This document shows, one piece after another, positions 44,440 to 55,900 of a DNA stretch of 64,000 nucleotides. The DNA is from Nectonema munidae (lineage: Eukaryota > Nematomorpha > Nectonematoida > Nectonematidae), in NCBI GenBank assembly GCA_030549495.1, contig JAUIRK010000673.1:620001-684000 (forward strand). Direction: 5' to 3'. The translations under genes were made by a program, and so were the position numbers. The notes below the pieces were generated by a model. The model did not search any database. It saw only the letters and a list, made by a program, of their open reading frames with translations, and was not told the origin of the DNA. Each line of letters begins with the position of its first letter. Position 1 is the stretch's first letter.

Positions 44440-45660
44440 AAAAAAAACTTTGTAAATGTAAATTTACTTGAATGAGGGTAAAAGTAGAATTAAATTTATA
44501 AAAGTAATGAAGTCTAGAGAGAGAAAATCAAATCAGAAATCTCTATAACAAACAAGTGCGGGATTTCACAAATATGCAGGCCCGAAATGAAAGAATAGTT
44601 GTATCAAATGTAGATAAAATGGCGCTGAGACTTCATAAATAAAAGTTGTAAAGAAAATAAATTGAAAACGTTGAGTAAATCTTTTATTTAAAACAAAATA
44701 CCAGCAATAATATTTCGGTCACTATGCCCTTCTCCAGATATATTATATGACGTAAATAAAAGCGTGGAGTGTCTTGCTTGCTGAGTGTTGAGAGGGATTA
44801 CTGGTGCTGATAAGTGTATTGCCATAAGCACCAGTAATCCGTCTCAACACTCAGCAAGCAAGACACTCCACGCTTTCATTTACGTCATATAATATGCCTG
44901 AAGAAGGTCATAGTGACCGAAATATTATTGCTTGCATTTTGTTTTAAATAAAAGATTTACTCAACGTTTTCAATAGTTGTATCAGTTGTAAAAAAACAAG
45001 GCTGGATAGTTTTTGAAGTTATGCGAACAAATTCAATAAAGAAAAGTAAAAATTGAAACAATTCTAGTTGTATAACAATAATAGTTGCGTGTCTGATATT
45101 TTTATGAGCTGCATTAACACCACAAAAGATACATGAAAAAACCATATTTGAACAGCAAAAATTTTGATACCTGCAAAGCTAATTTCTCATGCAGGTTTTT
45201 ATGTGTTTCAGATTTTGTTTAAATGTGTGTTTATACGCGGTGAAGAGAGAAAATATGAAAAACTCAAGCAGACGTGCATATAAATGTTTATTTAGTTGGC
45301 TGAAACATGTGAAACGCTGAATCAAACATATATGTAAGCACCTTTCGAAGTTGTTATATTTGTTATCTATGATAGATTGACAAAAGTATCATCATGATTA
45401 AATAGGAAAAGATAGATTTTCTAAATGAACTGGAAACTTTCTAAAATGAATCTAAACGCTTATAACCTTTTGTGGTAAATACACAATGAACGAAATTTGA
45501 TATAGATTGATAAAAATATTTTCAGAATCCTCAGTATGGGATAAGTTCACCTTAAGAAATTTTAAAAATATTTGAGATTAAGTCATCTATGAAATTTAAA
45601 CTCATATGTAAAATGTGTTAAGTGAACTGAATGCCCAAAATAATAGCGCAACAAGAATAT
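44440..45660. repeat. Dispersed repeat family, copy A (interrupted)
   Basis: The longest of three copies of a noncoding repeat. It begins near AATGTAAATTTACTTGAATG, contains GTGCGGGATTTCACAAATATG, GAACAATTCTAGTTG-like blocks, TGTGTTTATACGCGGTGAAG and CAAGCAGACGTGCATA, and ends near GAATGCCCAAAATAATAGCG. It is interrupted by a 365-bp insertion at 44607-44971. Without it the unit is about 0.85 kb. Related copies lie at 50200-50750 and 53107-53505. No transposase or terminal inverted repeats are visible. Confidence 0.85.
44607..44971. mobile_element. Foldback insertion with 13-bp duplication
   Basis: The 13-bp sequence AATAGTTGTATCA occurs at 44594-44606 and 44972-44984, and copy B of the host repeat (50345) has it once, uninterrupted, which proves an insertion. 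The inserted 365 bp consist of a head of about 54 bp and a long inverted repeat (44661-44974): arms of about 148 bp, about 93% identical, around a loop of roughly 16 nt. Each outer arm end carries AATAAAAGATTTACTCAACG or its inverse. The right arm contains CTGAAGA, a short GGTCA/TGACC stem and GAAA, resembling part of a hammerhead core. The element family is not identified. Confidence 0.85.
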
Positions 45661-46296
45661 AATCTGAAGTTTATTAATTTGACATTGATTTACAGGTTTG
45701 ACTTATTTTCATAAAAAATAAATAGCACCATTGGATTTTTAAAAAAATAAACATTTTATCAAAAAAGCCCCCTGTTCGCTCTCGTCACTGAGAAATTAAA
45801 ATTAGAACAGCAGGGATATCAAGTGTTTAGGTTGATTCTAACAATGTTAGAATCCGCTCGTCTGTGTACTTAGTAAATTTGAATTCTTCAGAAAAACCAA
45901 AGGATATGAAATTGGCACAACGGAAGCCTAAATAAAAAGATATGATTATTATAAATGATTGATAAAAACAGTATCAAAAATAGAAGGTATGCAATATTGA
46001 TATATTATAATATTGAAATAAATAAAATATTTGGTATATACTAGAGACCTTTTTGGGGCGGGCCATTATCGCGCACATAAATTTGTTTAAAACTTACTGT
46101 GGGCGTGGCTGAAGGGGTTCAATATAAGTACTAGGGGTTATTGCGGGTTAAACAATAAAATTTCTGGAATTTTTAATATTAAATAGTTAATATTGTCTCA
46201 ACTAGCGCGAAGTTTTATATTTAATGTGGTGAACTAATTTGGGTGCTTGGTTCAACAACTCTTAAGAAATATTAGAAAAAAGTGTTTCTGTTTTAG
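45661..46296. other. Intronic stretch with a satellite-like monomer
   Basis: At about 45670-45780 a sequence related to the 151-bp satellite at 56 kb occurs (TTGACATTGATTTACAGGTT, then GACTTATTTTCATAAAAAAT). The remainder is AT-rich without features. Confidence 0.5.
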
Positions 46297-46514
46297 GCAA
46301 CCAGAACTTAGAAAGACCGATCCATTGGAGCATCGTTTGGGCGGAAGAAGTTTTGAGATGTAGCGGCTGTGGGCATCACTTCATTTGCAAGCAGTACCAC
46401 GATGACGAATCCTACTTCCGAGCGATGCACTTCCCGACCAAACAAGAGAGAGAGCTGGCTGCGGAGATGGAGAAGCTTAAGGAGAAGTACCCCGAGGTTG
46501 CTAGAGAGCTGTAG
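46297..46514 (+). CDS. COX5B: COX5B-like last exon, zinc site and extended C-terminus
   Basis: The terminal coding exon of the COX5B-like cytochrome c oxidase subunit, part of the inner-membrane respiratory complex IV. After the acceptor TTCTGTTTTAG and two bases completing a cysteine codon it reads NQNLERPIHWSIVWAEEVLR, CSGCGHHFICKQYHDDESYF, RAMHFPTKQERELAAEMEKL, KEKYPEVAREL and stops with TAG. RCSGCGHHF matches the second zinc pair of COX5B (RCPRCGAHYKLV in human). Family members normally end about ten residues after this; here about 40 more residues form a charged, probably helical tail. All four zinc cysteines (ACCC with C-x-C, and C-x2-C) are kept. It is probably a divergent paralogue. 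Confidence 0.78.
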
Positions 46515-46590
46515 CACGACTCCTACGCCTAATTTTGAATTGTAAAACTCGTCTTCACTTGCCCTATTTCTGGTTTGTTTTATTTGACTT

Positions 46591-46596
46591 AATAAA
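46591..46596 (+). terminator. Polyadenylation signal AATAAA
   Basis: A canonical AATAAA lies 77 bp after the COX5B-like stop codon, in the context TGACTTAATAAAGTTCGTTC. Position and strand fit the 3' end of that gene. Confidence 0.7.
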
Positions 46597-46599
46597 GTT

Positions 46600-49500
46600 C
46601 GTTCTACTTTTCTGATGGAAGGCATTCTCTTTTGCCTCAAAATGGAATAAACAAAATATCTTTTTAAATACCTTGTGATAGCGCTGTTCTCCTTAAGGTA
46701 TTTTTAGTGCTTTTTCCAAAAGTTAGATCATTTACATTTTTATCGTGCATGCATAGAATATTTTTAATATATGAAGTAATGATGCTGAATCACATAAACA
46801 ATACATTTGGAAAGTGTCTACACTTTCTCTGTCATCCACCTTCTTCAAAAGCAAATACTCGCTCAGTCTCAAATAAATAATACTTTTATTTGACATAATG
46901 GGATAGCGTCTTCTGGAGGCCAACAACAATAACTTTGTATTCAATAAGGAGAAAACATTATTTTATTGTCTGAATTATTCTTCACAAACAACATTTCGCA
47001 GCGAGCTTCAAATTTTTTTATAATCCACGATCTCTAAGAAAAGAAGTGATATAGGTTTTTATATCAAAAATACAAGTCATTTCATATGAGTTCTTTAATT
47101 TTGATACCCACATCTTTGAAAGGTGTGAATTAAATTGGCTTAGATATCAGTGTGTTAGTGATTTACAGACCACCTTCTAATGATGATATCTATACATTTT
47201 TCATTTTGCACAATCTTTTACGGCCAATCTACAGAATATACACTCAATTCTCCTCTTAACCCCTTTCTTTCTGATAAATTTCTACTTTGCATAGCAAAAG
47301 CAATTGGAGACTCACAGCCTAATTGACAATGTATTTGGTCATTTGGGTTCAATTTATATCTGATCTTTCTGCTTACTTTCAATCCATTGCTTTAATTCAA
47401 CTTTTTGATGCAAATATCTCTTTTGATATACTTATGAACATATTTTTCAGTTTTTTGGTTTTTCTTTTCCTTTGAAAAGACCGTACAAAAACACTTGTCA
47501 TCAATAAAACTAAACCTTAATTATTTAAAATATATAAAAAAAAGTAAGCCAGCGAATACAACTATAGTATGTACATATCTATAGCATGTTTCTACGCTTT
47601 TTCTGTTCTAGATGCCGAGAGGAAATAGTTAGTCCTTGGTACTGACGATAAAACAACCTACGATCTGCTATGCATCATTCTTTCCCAGAGAGCAAACAAA
47701 TTGTCTGCATACGTATCTGTTAAACAATATACTAACAAGATGAGACAAACCTTGACAGAAAGAATAGCATACTTGTTGTAAGTATTAAACATCTTGTAAA
47801 GTAATGAACCATTAGAATTTGATAAAAAAATCATTAACCTTCAAAACTGGTGTAAGGCAAAAGTACCTAATTGTTGAGAAAAACTTTACAAGAGAAAAAT
47901 ATTGGCACAAATTTTTGAAAAATAATTAAAAATTCCACATTTTTCAACATCGAAAGACATCCAAGTGCTGGAAGGAAGCTAGGACAAAAAAAGATCAGAA
48001 CGTAAAATTTATTTCACTCCCAAATTGATCGTAAACATTTTATTCCTATAAACAGTGCATATTTATAAAAAAAAAAGTACATATATTTATGTTGTTTTTA
48101 TATAGCTTTATGAAAATAAATGACTTAAAACAGTGAGAACTTTTTCTAATGCATTATTTTAAATAAAACGTTAGTATGCTGCAGCGTTTTTGAGTTGTAG
48201 ATTTTGTGTTAGCAATTAAAAGAGTCGTAGCCAAGAAGGAGGCTTCAATGTACTTTTGCTTAGCATTTGTGCCAATTTACTTTTGAAATTTGTCTACACC
48301 TCTGCCACCCAAGTTGGAAATTTCTTTCGTGCATCGAGTTTTTCTTGGAATTGAAAGATGAGCATTGCAAGATTTGTATAAAAATTTTCGAATCTAAAAT
48401 GTGTTCATGTTTAATGTGCTGATTTAAAATAATGCTTTTTTAATCAACAAGTTTCCTCCATGTTGATTATAAATTGATTGATAGATTTCATTTGTAATTT
48501 TCTCATTATAGTGGTTAAAGTTGCAAGATTGAAATAGCGATTTTTAAGTGAATAAAAACTTGATTTACTAGAGTAAAAATTATGGAGCCTGAGGACAGTA
48601 TAGATCACTACTGTTTTCTTGTTACCTTAACTATTTTTTATGAGTCAGTATGTATACGTTTATTTAGTATATAAATTCTTTAAAATGCCATTTTTGTGTT
48701 ATATCATCTATGCTGGTTTATGTGTTCATCGAAATATTTTAGTATTTTATAAAAAGCATAGTTGCACTCAATTTACCCATGCCAAATTGACAAGGAAATA
48801 TTTAGGGAAAACCCTGTTTTTCATTTTGAGATATTTTGGTGCGCCAGGAAATTAACTTTTGAGAGAACACTCTGAACTCTTGGTGTTTAGAAAACAAGTT
48901 TGAAGCAGTTTTATTTTACTTCGCTTTTAAAAGCTTTCCACGATGCAGAAAAGACTGCTTCACACTTTATTGAGCAAAAGAGCAATAAATTGTGCATCTT
49001 AATCTTTGCATGCTCCGCCGAACAAAGATAATGAATTCAGCAGACCTTTAAAGTAGCCAGCTCAATTAATCTCAATCTCATTACGCTGACGAATTTCTAA
49101 TTGCTTCCTTTCTCTAAAATTCCTGCATGGGTGCATCATCTTTAATAAGCACTCATATTTTGCTCAATCTATCTCGGCCCAAGTTTGCTCAATAATAATC
49201 TTACTCTACTGCTAAAGCTTTTTAAGTTCTTTAAACGAAGTATTCTCATTTTTCTTAAAAATGTTCTACAGTTCCTTATTTTTTGCTTTGTTATCGTAGT
49301 TGCACTCGTATGCAGAGGGGGTTCTAATGGTGCCGCGTCCCGCTAACTAAAGTAGTCGCCCCTCCCGCCAAAAATAGGGCATTATGAAGATTTAAAAAAA
49401 GATGCGAAAACTAATTTTACGTTTTTCCTAGTTGTATCATAAAATACTTTTTATACTAAATTTGTCGGCACGATTACTTTACAGGGCCTTGATAAACTAA

Positions 49501-50195
49501 GTGTTCTTCCTTTATGAATTATTGGTGTAATAAAAAGTCCAATCTTTAATTTTATTCATTTTTTCAGCCTTTTCTATGATTTGCAAAAATACAACCTTTG
49601 ACCAAAATGATAAAGAATTTTAATGTCGCGTCTTTTCAACGTTGGGTACTTGTTTCATGTCACAGAAACATTAACTATTAATATTTTTAATGAGATATTG
49701 TTATTGATTAATACAACATCTTAAGTTAACTTTTAATCAAATTATGTTTTTTTATTGCAAATTTTTAAAAAGTTGGAAAATTTTAATCTAGCCTTGAAAT
49801 CAATTTGAAGTTTAATGATGTTTATCTTTAAATTCTTAAATATTTATCAATGTAGGTTTAGTTCAAGTTTCTTCAAAATGTCACGAGTTACCACGCAAAC
49901 TTTTTTTCCACCTCAATGACACTATACGTAACATAGTGTGTCCTCAATGTAACTTGTATATGTAAGTGTCATAGTATCTATCACCATGCAAAAGTAAATG
50001 AAGTAGGTTGTATCATCTAAATGGCATTGTTATATCTATTACATAGGTGCTCTTCCCAAATCCACCCTGATAAATAAAATGTTTTTAATTATTTAGTTAG
50101 TTAAATCTAATTAGTTTGTTAATTATTTTATTTCAATTAATGATTTCAGATGTATTAAATTCTTTCTAATTTAACATGGTCAGGCTTTTTCAAAC
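46600..50195. other. Intergenic AT-rich region, nothing recognised
   Basis: About 3.6 kb downstream of the COX5B-like gene without exon-like, transposase-like or tandem-repeat signals that I can support. A slightly GC-richer patch at about 49310-49375 (GGTGCCGCGTCCCGC, CGCCCCTCCCGCC) could be a transposon end but has no partner in view. Confidence 0.4.
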
Positions 50196-50199
50196 AAAA

Positions 50200-50750
50200 A
50201 AAACTAAAATGTAAATTTACTTGAATGAGGGTAAAAGTAGGATTAAATTTATAAAAGTAATGAAGTCTAGAGAGAGAAAAATCAAATCAGAAATCTCTAT
50301 AACAAACAAGTGCGGGATTTCACGAATATGCAAGCCAGAGATGAAAGAATAGTTGTATCAGTTGTAAAAAACAAGGCTGGATAGTTTTTGAAGTTATGCG
50401 AACAAACTCAATAAAGAAAAGTAAAAATTGAAACAATTCTAGTTGTATAACAATAATAGTGGCCTGTCTGATAATTTGATGAGCTGCATTTAACAACACA
50501 AAAAATTCATGAAAAAAACCATATTTGAAGAGCAAAAATTTTGATACCTGCAAAGCTTCATGCAGGTTTTTTATGTGTTTCAGATTTTGTTAAATGTGTG
50601 TTTATACGCGGTGAAGAAACTCAAGCAGACGTGCATACAAATGTTTATTTAGTTAGCTGAATCAAACATATATTATCTACCACCTTTCGAAGTTGTTATA
50701 TTTGTTATCTATGATAGATTGACAAAAGTATCATCATGACTAAGTAGGAA
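50200..50750. repeat. Dispersed repeat family, copy B
   Basis: Uninterrupted but shortened copy of the family at 44440. It begins AAATGTAAATTTACTTGAAT and runs through the AATAGTTGTATCA site to CATCATGACTAAGTAGGAAA, lacking the last 0.3 kb and a few short internal pieces (GAGAGAAAATATGAAA is absent after CGCGGTGAAG). It proves the empty state of the foldback insertion site in copy A. Confidence 0.85.
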
Positions 50751-51600
50751 ATGAATTGTTTTTATTAAAAATTATGAATTGCTAAAACATTTTGAAATGG
50801 TAAATACAGTCAATTTGATCGAAATCCTAATTCTAGAAAAATATATTCAGAGCAATTCTAAAATATCCTTACAGTTCATGACATACTATCCCTTATTTTT
50901 GTCACGAATGTGTTTCTGTAAAAAATAAATTTGAATATGTCGCCATATTCTTTGAAAGTATTTAGGATCCACAAGTGGACCATTGGCGTATCGTGACAAT
51001 GAAATATACCCTTTTAACACATAATTAGAAAAAACGATGAAAAAGTAATTTTTTTCAACAGAGTTGGTCATAATGATTGATATCTCTGTTTCTTTAGTTT
51101 TATGACGTTGAATGTTGTACTTTCAAAAATATAACCTCTTGATTTATTGTGTGAAGACGTTAGCATGTCACTTTACATCAAATGTAAATGAATTGAGTAA
51201 AATAATAAAACAGTATATTTTTCATCGTAAACATACAAATATATACAATAATGATATCTTATTATAATGTAGGAATGAATGTGAAGCGTGGAATTTGAAT
51301 CAATAATTCTTGTATCATCAACATTTGTGAAGGTACATGTTCGCAGTACTGTATACGTACAAAAAATTGTGCGCGTCATAGAAATGTTGAAAAAATTATA
51401 GAATAGATGAGTATCATTGTACTTTTTGTATCATCAATTGATTTCAGTTTGCTAATATGTTTTCATGAATATGAAGAGATCATAATATAAGTTCCGCATT
51501 TTTTGAAATAACTCTTTTTTATCATTCTCTTACTGCTCTTGCGCTTGCACTGTTTCTTCTTGTAAAGCTAAAAATATATCGACTTTTATGTGGAGCCAAC
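50751..51600. other. AT-rich stretch, nothing recognised
   Basis: No supported feature between repeat copy B and the piggyBac remnant. Short open frames (60-68 codons) on the minus strand are AT-rich and unassigned. Confidence 0.35.
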
Positions 51601-51609
51601 TTTTTTCGT

Positions 51610-53060
51610 TACAATACAACTACTACTTTTTTCTTTATTATTTTGCGCTTCATTGATTTTTCCGTCAAAATGAAGTTCAAGCATTTATCTTCCGCTTTGG
51701 AGCACTTAGAAGAAGATGAGGTTTTGGAAAATGGCACTCCTATTGATTTAGTTATACTTCCTCCTGATGAAAACAATGTTGTTACCGATACCGAAGACAT
51801 TGATGAAAATGATATGCTTGATACTTTTCCTCAAGATACATGCGGAGAAATAGAAGTAACATACCCTGAAGTAGAAGAAGATCAAGATAAAACCTGCAGA
51901 TGGAAAAAATGAAAAACTTTGATAATAATTTAGCTTCTTATTCACACGTCGATTGTCCTCAGCTAGTCGAAGACGTAGCTCATGAACCTATTGATTTTTT
52001 TTTCAAAGTTTTACCAAAAGAATACATGGAAACACTGGCAAAACTATCCACTTCTTATGCTAATCAAAAAAACGAAGCAATTGATCTAGATTGGAAGGAC
52101 ATAGGTATTTTTATCGGATTTGTTATTTTATCGGAGTATCATACATTGCCAAGAGAGGAAGACTTTTGGTCGACTCAATTAGATCTTGGAGTCTCATTAG
52201 TGAGACAGGTAATATCGAGAAATAAAGAATTACTTTCATCTTGTCGATAATACTAAAATTAATTTAGAAGACAAAATGGCAAAAGTAAGGTCTATTTATG
52301 AAATGTTAAACGCTAAATTTTTGAAGTTTAGTTCACTTTATGAAGAGATAAGTATAGATGAATCTATAGTTCCTTATTATGGGCCTCATTCGTGTAAGCT
52401 GTTTATAAGAGGAAAACCTATTAGGTTTGGCTATAAAATATGGTACATGTGTTCCTCTTCTGGCTGCCCCTTGTCTTTACACATATATAAAGGTAAGGAG
52501 AGAGGTTCAAGTAAGATGCCATTGGGCATGCAAGTTGTAGGAAACTTTGTCCAAACAATTGAAAACCCTTTAAAACATACATTCTATTTTGACAATTTTT
52601 TTACATCGTACACCCTCTTAAAAACATTGAGCGAAAAAGGTATAAAAGCAGTAGGCACCGTTAGAAGTAATAGAACCGGTAAATGTCCATTGATTCAGGA
52701 TAAAGAAATCAAGAAGAAAAATAGAGGGTATTACGATTATAGATCAGATGGAAGAGTATATTTTTGTAAATGGAGGGATAATGCTTGTGTGAATGTTGGA
52801 TCCAACTTTTGTACGCATGAACCTGTTGGAACAGTTAGAAGGTATTCACGTTTAGAGAAGAAAAAGATCGAAGTTAGCTGTCCTTTCCTCATTAGCAAGT
52901 ACAATCAAGGAATGGGAGGGGTTGATGTGTTTGACAAGTTATTGGCTGCTTATAGGCCTAAAGTAAAGGCGAAAAATGGTGGTGGCCTTTGGCAATGCAT
53001 GCAATAAACGTTTCGGTTGATGGTGCCTGGAAGGATTATGAAAGATGAAATGACAAATAC
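51610..53060 (+). pseudogene. piggyBac transposase gene, disrupted
   Basis: From an ATG at 51670: an acidic N-terminus (LEHLEEDEVLENG, DTEDIDENDML), then DVAHEPIDFFFKVLPKEYME, the DWKDIGIFIGFVILSEYHTL segment and the DDE core. Catalytic aspartates are visible in EEISIDESIVPYYG, HTFYFDNFFTSYTLL and GMGGVDVFDKLLAAYRP; KPIRFGYKIWYMCSSSGCPL is the conserved middle block. The tail WWWPLAMHAINVS follows in another frame. Frame changes occur near 51905, 52230 and 52975. The C-terminal Cys-rich domain and the right terminus are missing: repeat copy C begins about 50 bp later. TTAA-flanked termini were not found. Confidence 0.9.
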
Positions 53061-53106
53061 AAAAAAAATCATCTCATCTAAACTTCCGTAGAGAAATAAC
53101 GCTACA

Positions 53107-53505
53107 AGTTTAATGTGTGTTTATACGCGGTGAAGAGAGAAAATATGAAAAACTCAAGCAGACGTGCATACAAATGTTTATTTAGTTGGCTGAAACACGT
53201 GAAATACTGAATTATGCACCACATTTCGAAGTTGTTATATTTGTTATCTATGATAGATTGATAAAAGTACATGATTAAATAGGAAAAGATTGATTTTCTA
53301 AATGAATCTACCTTTTGTGGTAAATACACAATGATCGAAATTTTATATAGAAAAATATTTTCAGAATCCTCAGTATGGGATAAGTTCACCTTCAAAATTT
53401 TTTAAACTATTTGAGATTAAGTCATCTATGAAATTTTAACTCATATGTAAAATGTGTTAAGTGAACTGAATGCCCAAAATAATAGTGCAACAAGAATATA
53501 ATTAT
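53107..53505. repeat. Dispersed repeat family, copy C (3' half)
   Basis: Starts TGTGTGTTTATACGCGGTGA right after the piggyBac remnant and ends GAATGCCCAAAATAATAGTG, matching the second half of copy A (45225-45660). Its abrupt start next to the truncated piggyBac suggests a breakpoint shared by the two. Confidence 0.85.
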
Positions 53506-53538
53506 ATCATAAAAGTACATTCATAAAGTGACACTAAG

Positions 53539-53769
53539 ATGACACAAATGCTTATATATTTACATTGTAAAAGACCCGAGCATTCACGTGAGCTGGCACA
53601 AATTGATGTCTGCGGCCACTTTTTCATTGATGAGCCCTTGCATCTAAGTTACGGGATCCAGTATCTGAAAGATTCGTTTACTCAAGAAGTAAAATTGGCT
53701 GCGTTGTTTAAATTAACCCTATTAGTGCTGGGGGGGGGCGTAAAACGCACCCCTTGGCTAAAAAATTAA
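53539..53769 (+). other. Unassigned 76-codon open frame, exon-like block
   Basis: A GC-richer block with a frame reading CKRPEHSRELAQIDVCGHFF, IDEPLHLSYGIQYLKDSFTQ and EVKLAALFKLTLLVLGGG. It looks like a decayed protein-coding piece (balanced composition, Cys and His), but I know no family. It ends in a poly-G run of nine at 53731. Splice borders are not convincing, so it may be a transposon fragment. Confidence 0.3.
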
Positions 53770-54059
53770 TTATAGAAAATTGTCTGAATCATATCCCTTC
53801 AAATTTTGTGACTTTTCCTAAAATCGCTAGCTGCATCTTTTAAAACAATTTTCATGGTAGTTGAATGACCCCTTCATGTCCAAAACTGTCAATCAAAATA
53901 AAATTTTTTTATTTTTCAGCAAAATTTTGTATCTGTACTTAACCTTATAACTTAGGATCTATATTATATAATACCCTGAAAATTTATAATTATATACAGT
54001 TTAGAACGCATAACACTTTATATATTTAATTTTTGCAATAATCATAGCTACTTTTTAGA

Positions 54060-54880
54060 AAATGTCAATCAAAATTTTGATTGATCAAAAATATATCTAA
54101 TAAAATATACTTTCAAATTTTACATAAAATATATGTTTTTATACTAAATCGGTCATGCTGTTTTCATTTCTGAACTCATTTTTTACATTTAGGATATGAA
54201 AATACCTATATGTGTTAATCAAATTTGCGGTTTACTTCTGAAAATTGTCTCCAAAAACATTCCTTCACATTTTACATAAAATATATGTTTTATACCAAAT
54301 CGATCATGTTGTTTTCATTTCTGGACTCATTTTTTACATTTAGGATTTGAAAATACCTATAAGTGTTAATCAAATTTGCGGTTTATGTTTGAAAACTATA
54401 TCCCAAAATATTCTCTCTAATTTTACATGAAATATATGTTGTTATACCAATTCGACCATGATAATTTTTATTTCTGAAATCATTTTTTGCATTTAGAGGT
54501 TTTAAATGTCTGAAAGTGTCAATAAATTTTCGATTTACGTCTAATGTCTGCATAAATATTTTTGAAATTTAAATAAAATAGTGTTTTTATGCCAAATGGA
54601 AGATGCTGGTTTCATTTTTGGACTCAGGTTTGGCATTTATGTTTTTAAAATATCTGAAAGCTTGAATAAGATTTGCGGTTTACTTCTAGATACTGTTTTC
54701 AAAAATATTTTCAAAAAAATAAAATAACAGTTTTATACCAAATCGACTATGCTTATTTTATTTCTGTACTGGATTTTGGATAATACGGTTAAAAAATATC
54801 TCGAAGTGGCAATTGAATTAGTAATGTATGCCTGAAAAACAGTTCTGTAAAAAAATTTCAAAAAATGGCTGCATATTAGG
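54060..54880. repeat. Diverged tandem array, about 155-bp unit
   Basis: Five to six diverged units, each with TTTTACATAAAATATATG, ATACCAAATCGACCATG-like, TTTCATTTCTGGACTCATTT and AATCAAATTTGCGGTTTA blocks. Block starts are near 54120, 54278, 54424, 54568 and 54718, so the period is about 150-158 bp. The first two units are the most similar; later units diverge progressively. Sequence from about 53780 may hold still older units. Confidence 0.85.
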
Positions 54881-55900
54881 TATATAGTAAAAATATACTT
54901 TTTTTTTGTATATTTTGGCTTATAATACTTTCTACAATCATCTTAGGTATGAAATATTTATTAAAAAAAAATAAAACGTATTATAAAATCTTTTTAAAAT
55001 TTGTATGAGAGAAGGAACCAAGTTGAAAACTAATTGAAAAGAGAACATGTGATCAAAACAAATAATTAAAAAAAATATGTATCTTGACTAAATGGAAGAT
55101 CTACAATGTTCTAATGAACTAGGAAGTGGTTTAATTATATAATATTAGATGCTTCAAAAAAGATTTTGACTGTGAAAAAAAAGTTTCTCTTTTACAAATG
55201 AAAAATATTTAAATCTATCATCTAGGATTACAGTTAACATTTATCTAAGATGGGTAGGAAATCTGAAAATTTAGAATAGGTCAGATTTATCAAAAATAGC
55301 ACAGGTGCCAATATGTGAGAATTTAGTCACTATCAAGATATTTTTAATTTAAATTGAATTTGTCCATCTTTTTCCTTTTGTGTCAAAGAGATAATTTTTT
55401 AGATGAAGAACGTTGACAACTTTTTGTAATTGAACAATCAACATCACGAATGATTCATCAGAAAAAATCCTTTGAAATAAGATTGGTTGACAAATATTCA
55501 GGCTTGATAATAAAATACACGATACTGATAAAAAAAGTCTAAGATCACCAAGAAGATTCTTTAATCAAAATGCTTTGAGAGAGGAAAAAAGTAATTTTAT
55601 CATTATAAAAAAATTTTCGAACACACATTCAAGAATATAAATTTCTAATGAAAAAAGAGCTACCAAAAAAGGATCATCATAGAATGAATACCAAAATTAC
55701 ATACTGTAAATTATAATATGACGTAGAGACTACAAGTCGATAACGAATTTGTAGCCAAAAAGATGGAGGTCCTATCGAGTTACATAAGTTACTGTAGAAT
55801 GAAATATTTTGAGTGAATTAAACACCTAAAGTTGGTTTATTAAATAAATTAAGAAAATAATTACCCGAGAAATAATGCAAGTAGAAGTTATTTTTATGTT
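54881..55900. other. AT-rich stretch between two arrays
   Basis: No gene or repeat recognised. Confidence 0.35.
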
